A DNA stretch of 6,755 nucleotides from an uncultured Paraglaciecola sp. (GTDB taxonomy: Bacteria; Pseudomonadota; Gammaproteobacteria; Enterobacterales; Alteromonadaceae): positions 1-6,755 of the forward strand of contig CAJQKX010000531.1 of NCBI GenBank assembly GCA_905479025.1. Direction: 5' to 3'. Position 1 is the first letter of the stretch. Each line of letters begins with the position of its first letter. Shown in pieces: positions 6,488 to 6,755 of the stretch. Both the position numbers and the translations under genes were made by a program. Below the pieces are notes generated by a model. The model was given only the letters and a program-made list of their open reading frames with translations, was not told where the DNA came from and did no database searches.

Positions 6488-6501
6488 CACCAGTGCTAGC
6501 T
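6488..6501. repeat. Motif copy 2, CACCAGTGCTAGCT, upstream of the CheB-CheR gene
   Basis: This is a direct repeat of 6395-6408 with 13 of 14 bases matching. The starts are 93 bases apart, close to nine helical turns. Similarity continues weakly past the 14-mer (GTAGT in both) if a two-base gap is allowed. Confidence 0.45.
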
Positions 6502-6755
6502 CAGTAGTCACTCACAATTATTGGATGTCAGTCTAATGGCGAGTACATTTATTAGGCAGGGCGAGTTTTGGGGAACCTAAACCTTTCCCAATCGCGATAA
6601 AACACACTACTCGAGGGTTAAAAAACGAGAACAATTTGAAGCGCCTTGAGAAACAAGGTGAGTCTATAAAATACAGATAAAAAAATAATACAAAGACTGT
6701 TTTATGTTTGCGCTTTCAGCCGTTTAATAACAACTTGGATTAAAATCTGAGCAAA

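Larger units (their letters stand above)
6240..6755. other. Leader region upstream of the CheB-CheR gene, no gene recognised
   Basis: These 516 bases are AT-rich and hold no reading frame worth calling. On the minus strand the last 54 bases (6755-6702) are open for 17 codons before a TAA, which could be the tail of a gene beyond the window but is too short to judge. A small hairpin, CCTTG-AGAAA-CAAGG, lies at 6644-6658. Nearer the CheB-CheR gene are the CAGTGCT-type repeats and the 13-bp palindrome. I could not find a well-spaced sigma70, sigma54 or flagellar sigma28 promoter for the operon, so its start site is unassigned. Confidence 0.5.

Noticed and set aside
6644..6658. Hairpin CCTTG-AGAAA-CAAGG as a terminator
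   Set aside because: The stem is only five pairs. The nearest T-run on the minus strand is about 18 bases beyond it and none follows closely on the plus strand.
6702..6755. 17 open codons on the minus strand ending in TAA, possible tail of an upstream gene
   Set aside because: Too short to identify and open frames of this length are common by chance. No terminator hairpin follows, only an AT-rich T-run.

Overview
The window looks like a chromosomal segment of a free-living, moderately AT-rich gammaproteobacterium. The evidence is the protein style (a large PAS-rich CheB-CheR fusion next to a PAS-GGDEF-EAL protein, and an acyl-CoA synthetase N-terminus) and consensus-like sigma70 and Shine-Dalgarno signals. 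Nothing in the sequence fixes the genus. All three recognisable genes lie on the minus strand, so the biological reading direction is from high to low coordinates.

Layout in transcription order. Positions 6755-6240 are a gene-free, AT-rich leader with a repeated CAGTGCT-core motif and a 13-bp palindrome. Positions 6239-3120 encode a 1039-residue cytoplasmic fusion: CheB methylesterase, CheR methyltransferase, a PAS-like domain, a long heptad-repeat coiled coil and two more PAS domains. After a 9-base gap, 3110-825 encode a 761-residue coiled coil-PAS-PAS-GGDEF-EAL protein that keeps all the residues I could check for making and degrading cyclic di-GMP. Positions 824-166 hold no convincing gene but do hold an inverted repeat, an odd Shine-Dalgarno-like block and, at the far end, a strong promoter. 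Positions 165-1 are the first 55 codons of a long-chain acyl-CoA synthetase-like gene that runs off the window.

The two large genes almost certainly form one transcription unit. The ribosome-binding site of the second gene lies in the last codons of the first. The CheB-CheR protein ends in a PAS domain and a short signalling helix with no kinase or other output domain. The second protein begins with a helix and PAS pair and carries the c-di-GMP output. The simplest inference is a split sensory pathway in which a methylation/demethylation module lacking a receiver domain is coupled to c-di-GMP turnover. No chemoreceptor, CheA, CheW or flagellar gene is visible here, so the methylation substrate is unknown. 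The acyl-CoA synthetase gene appears to be an unrelated, separately promoted neighbour.
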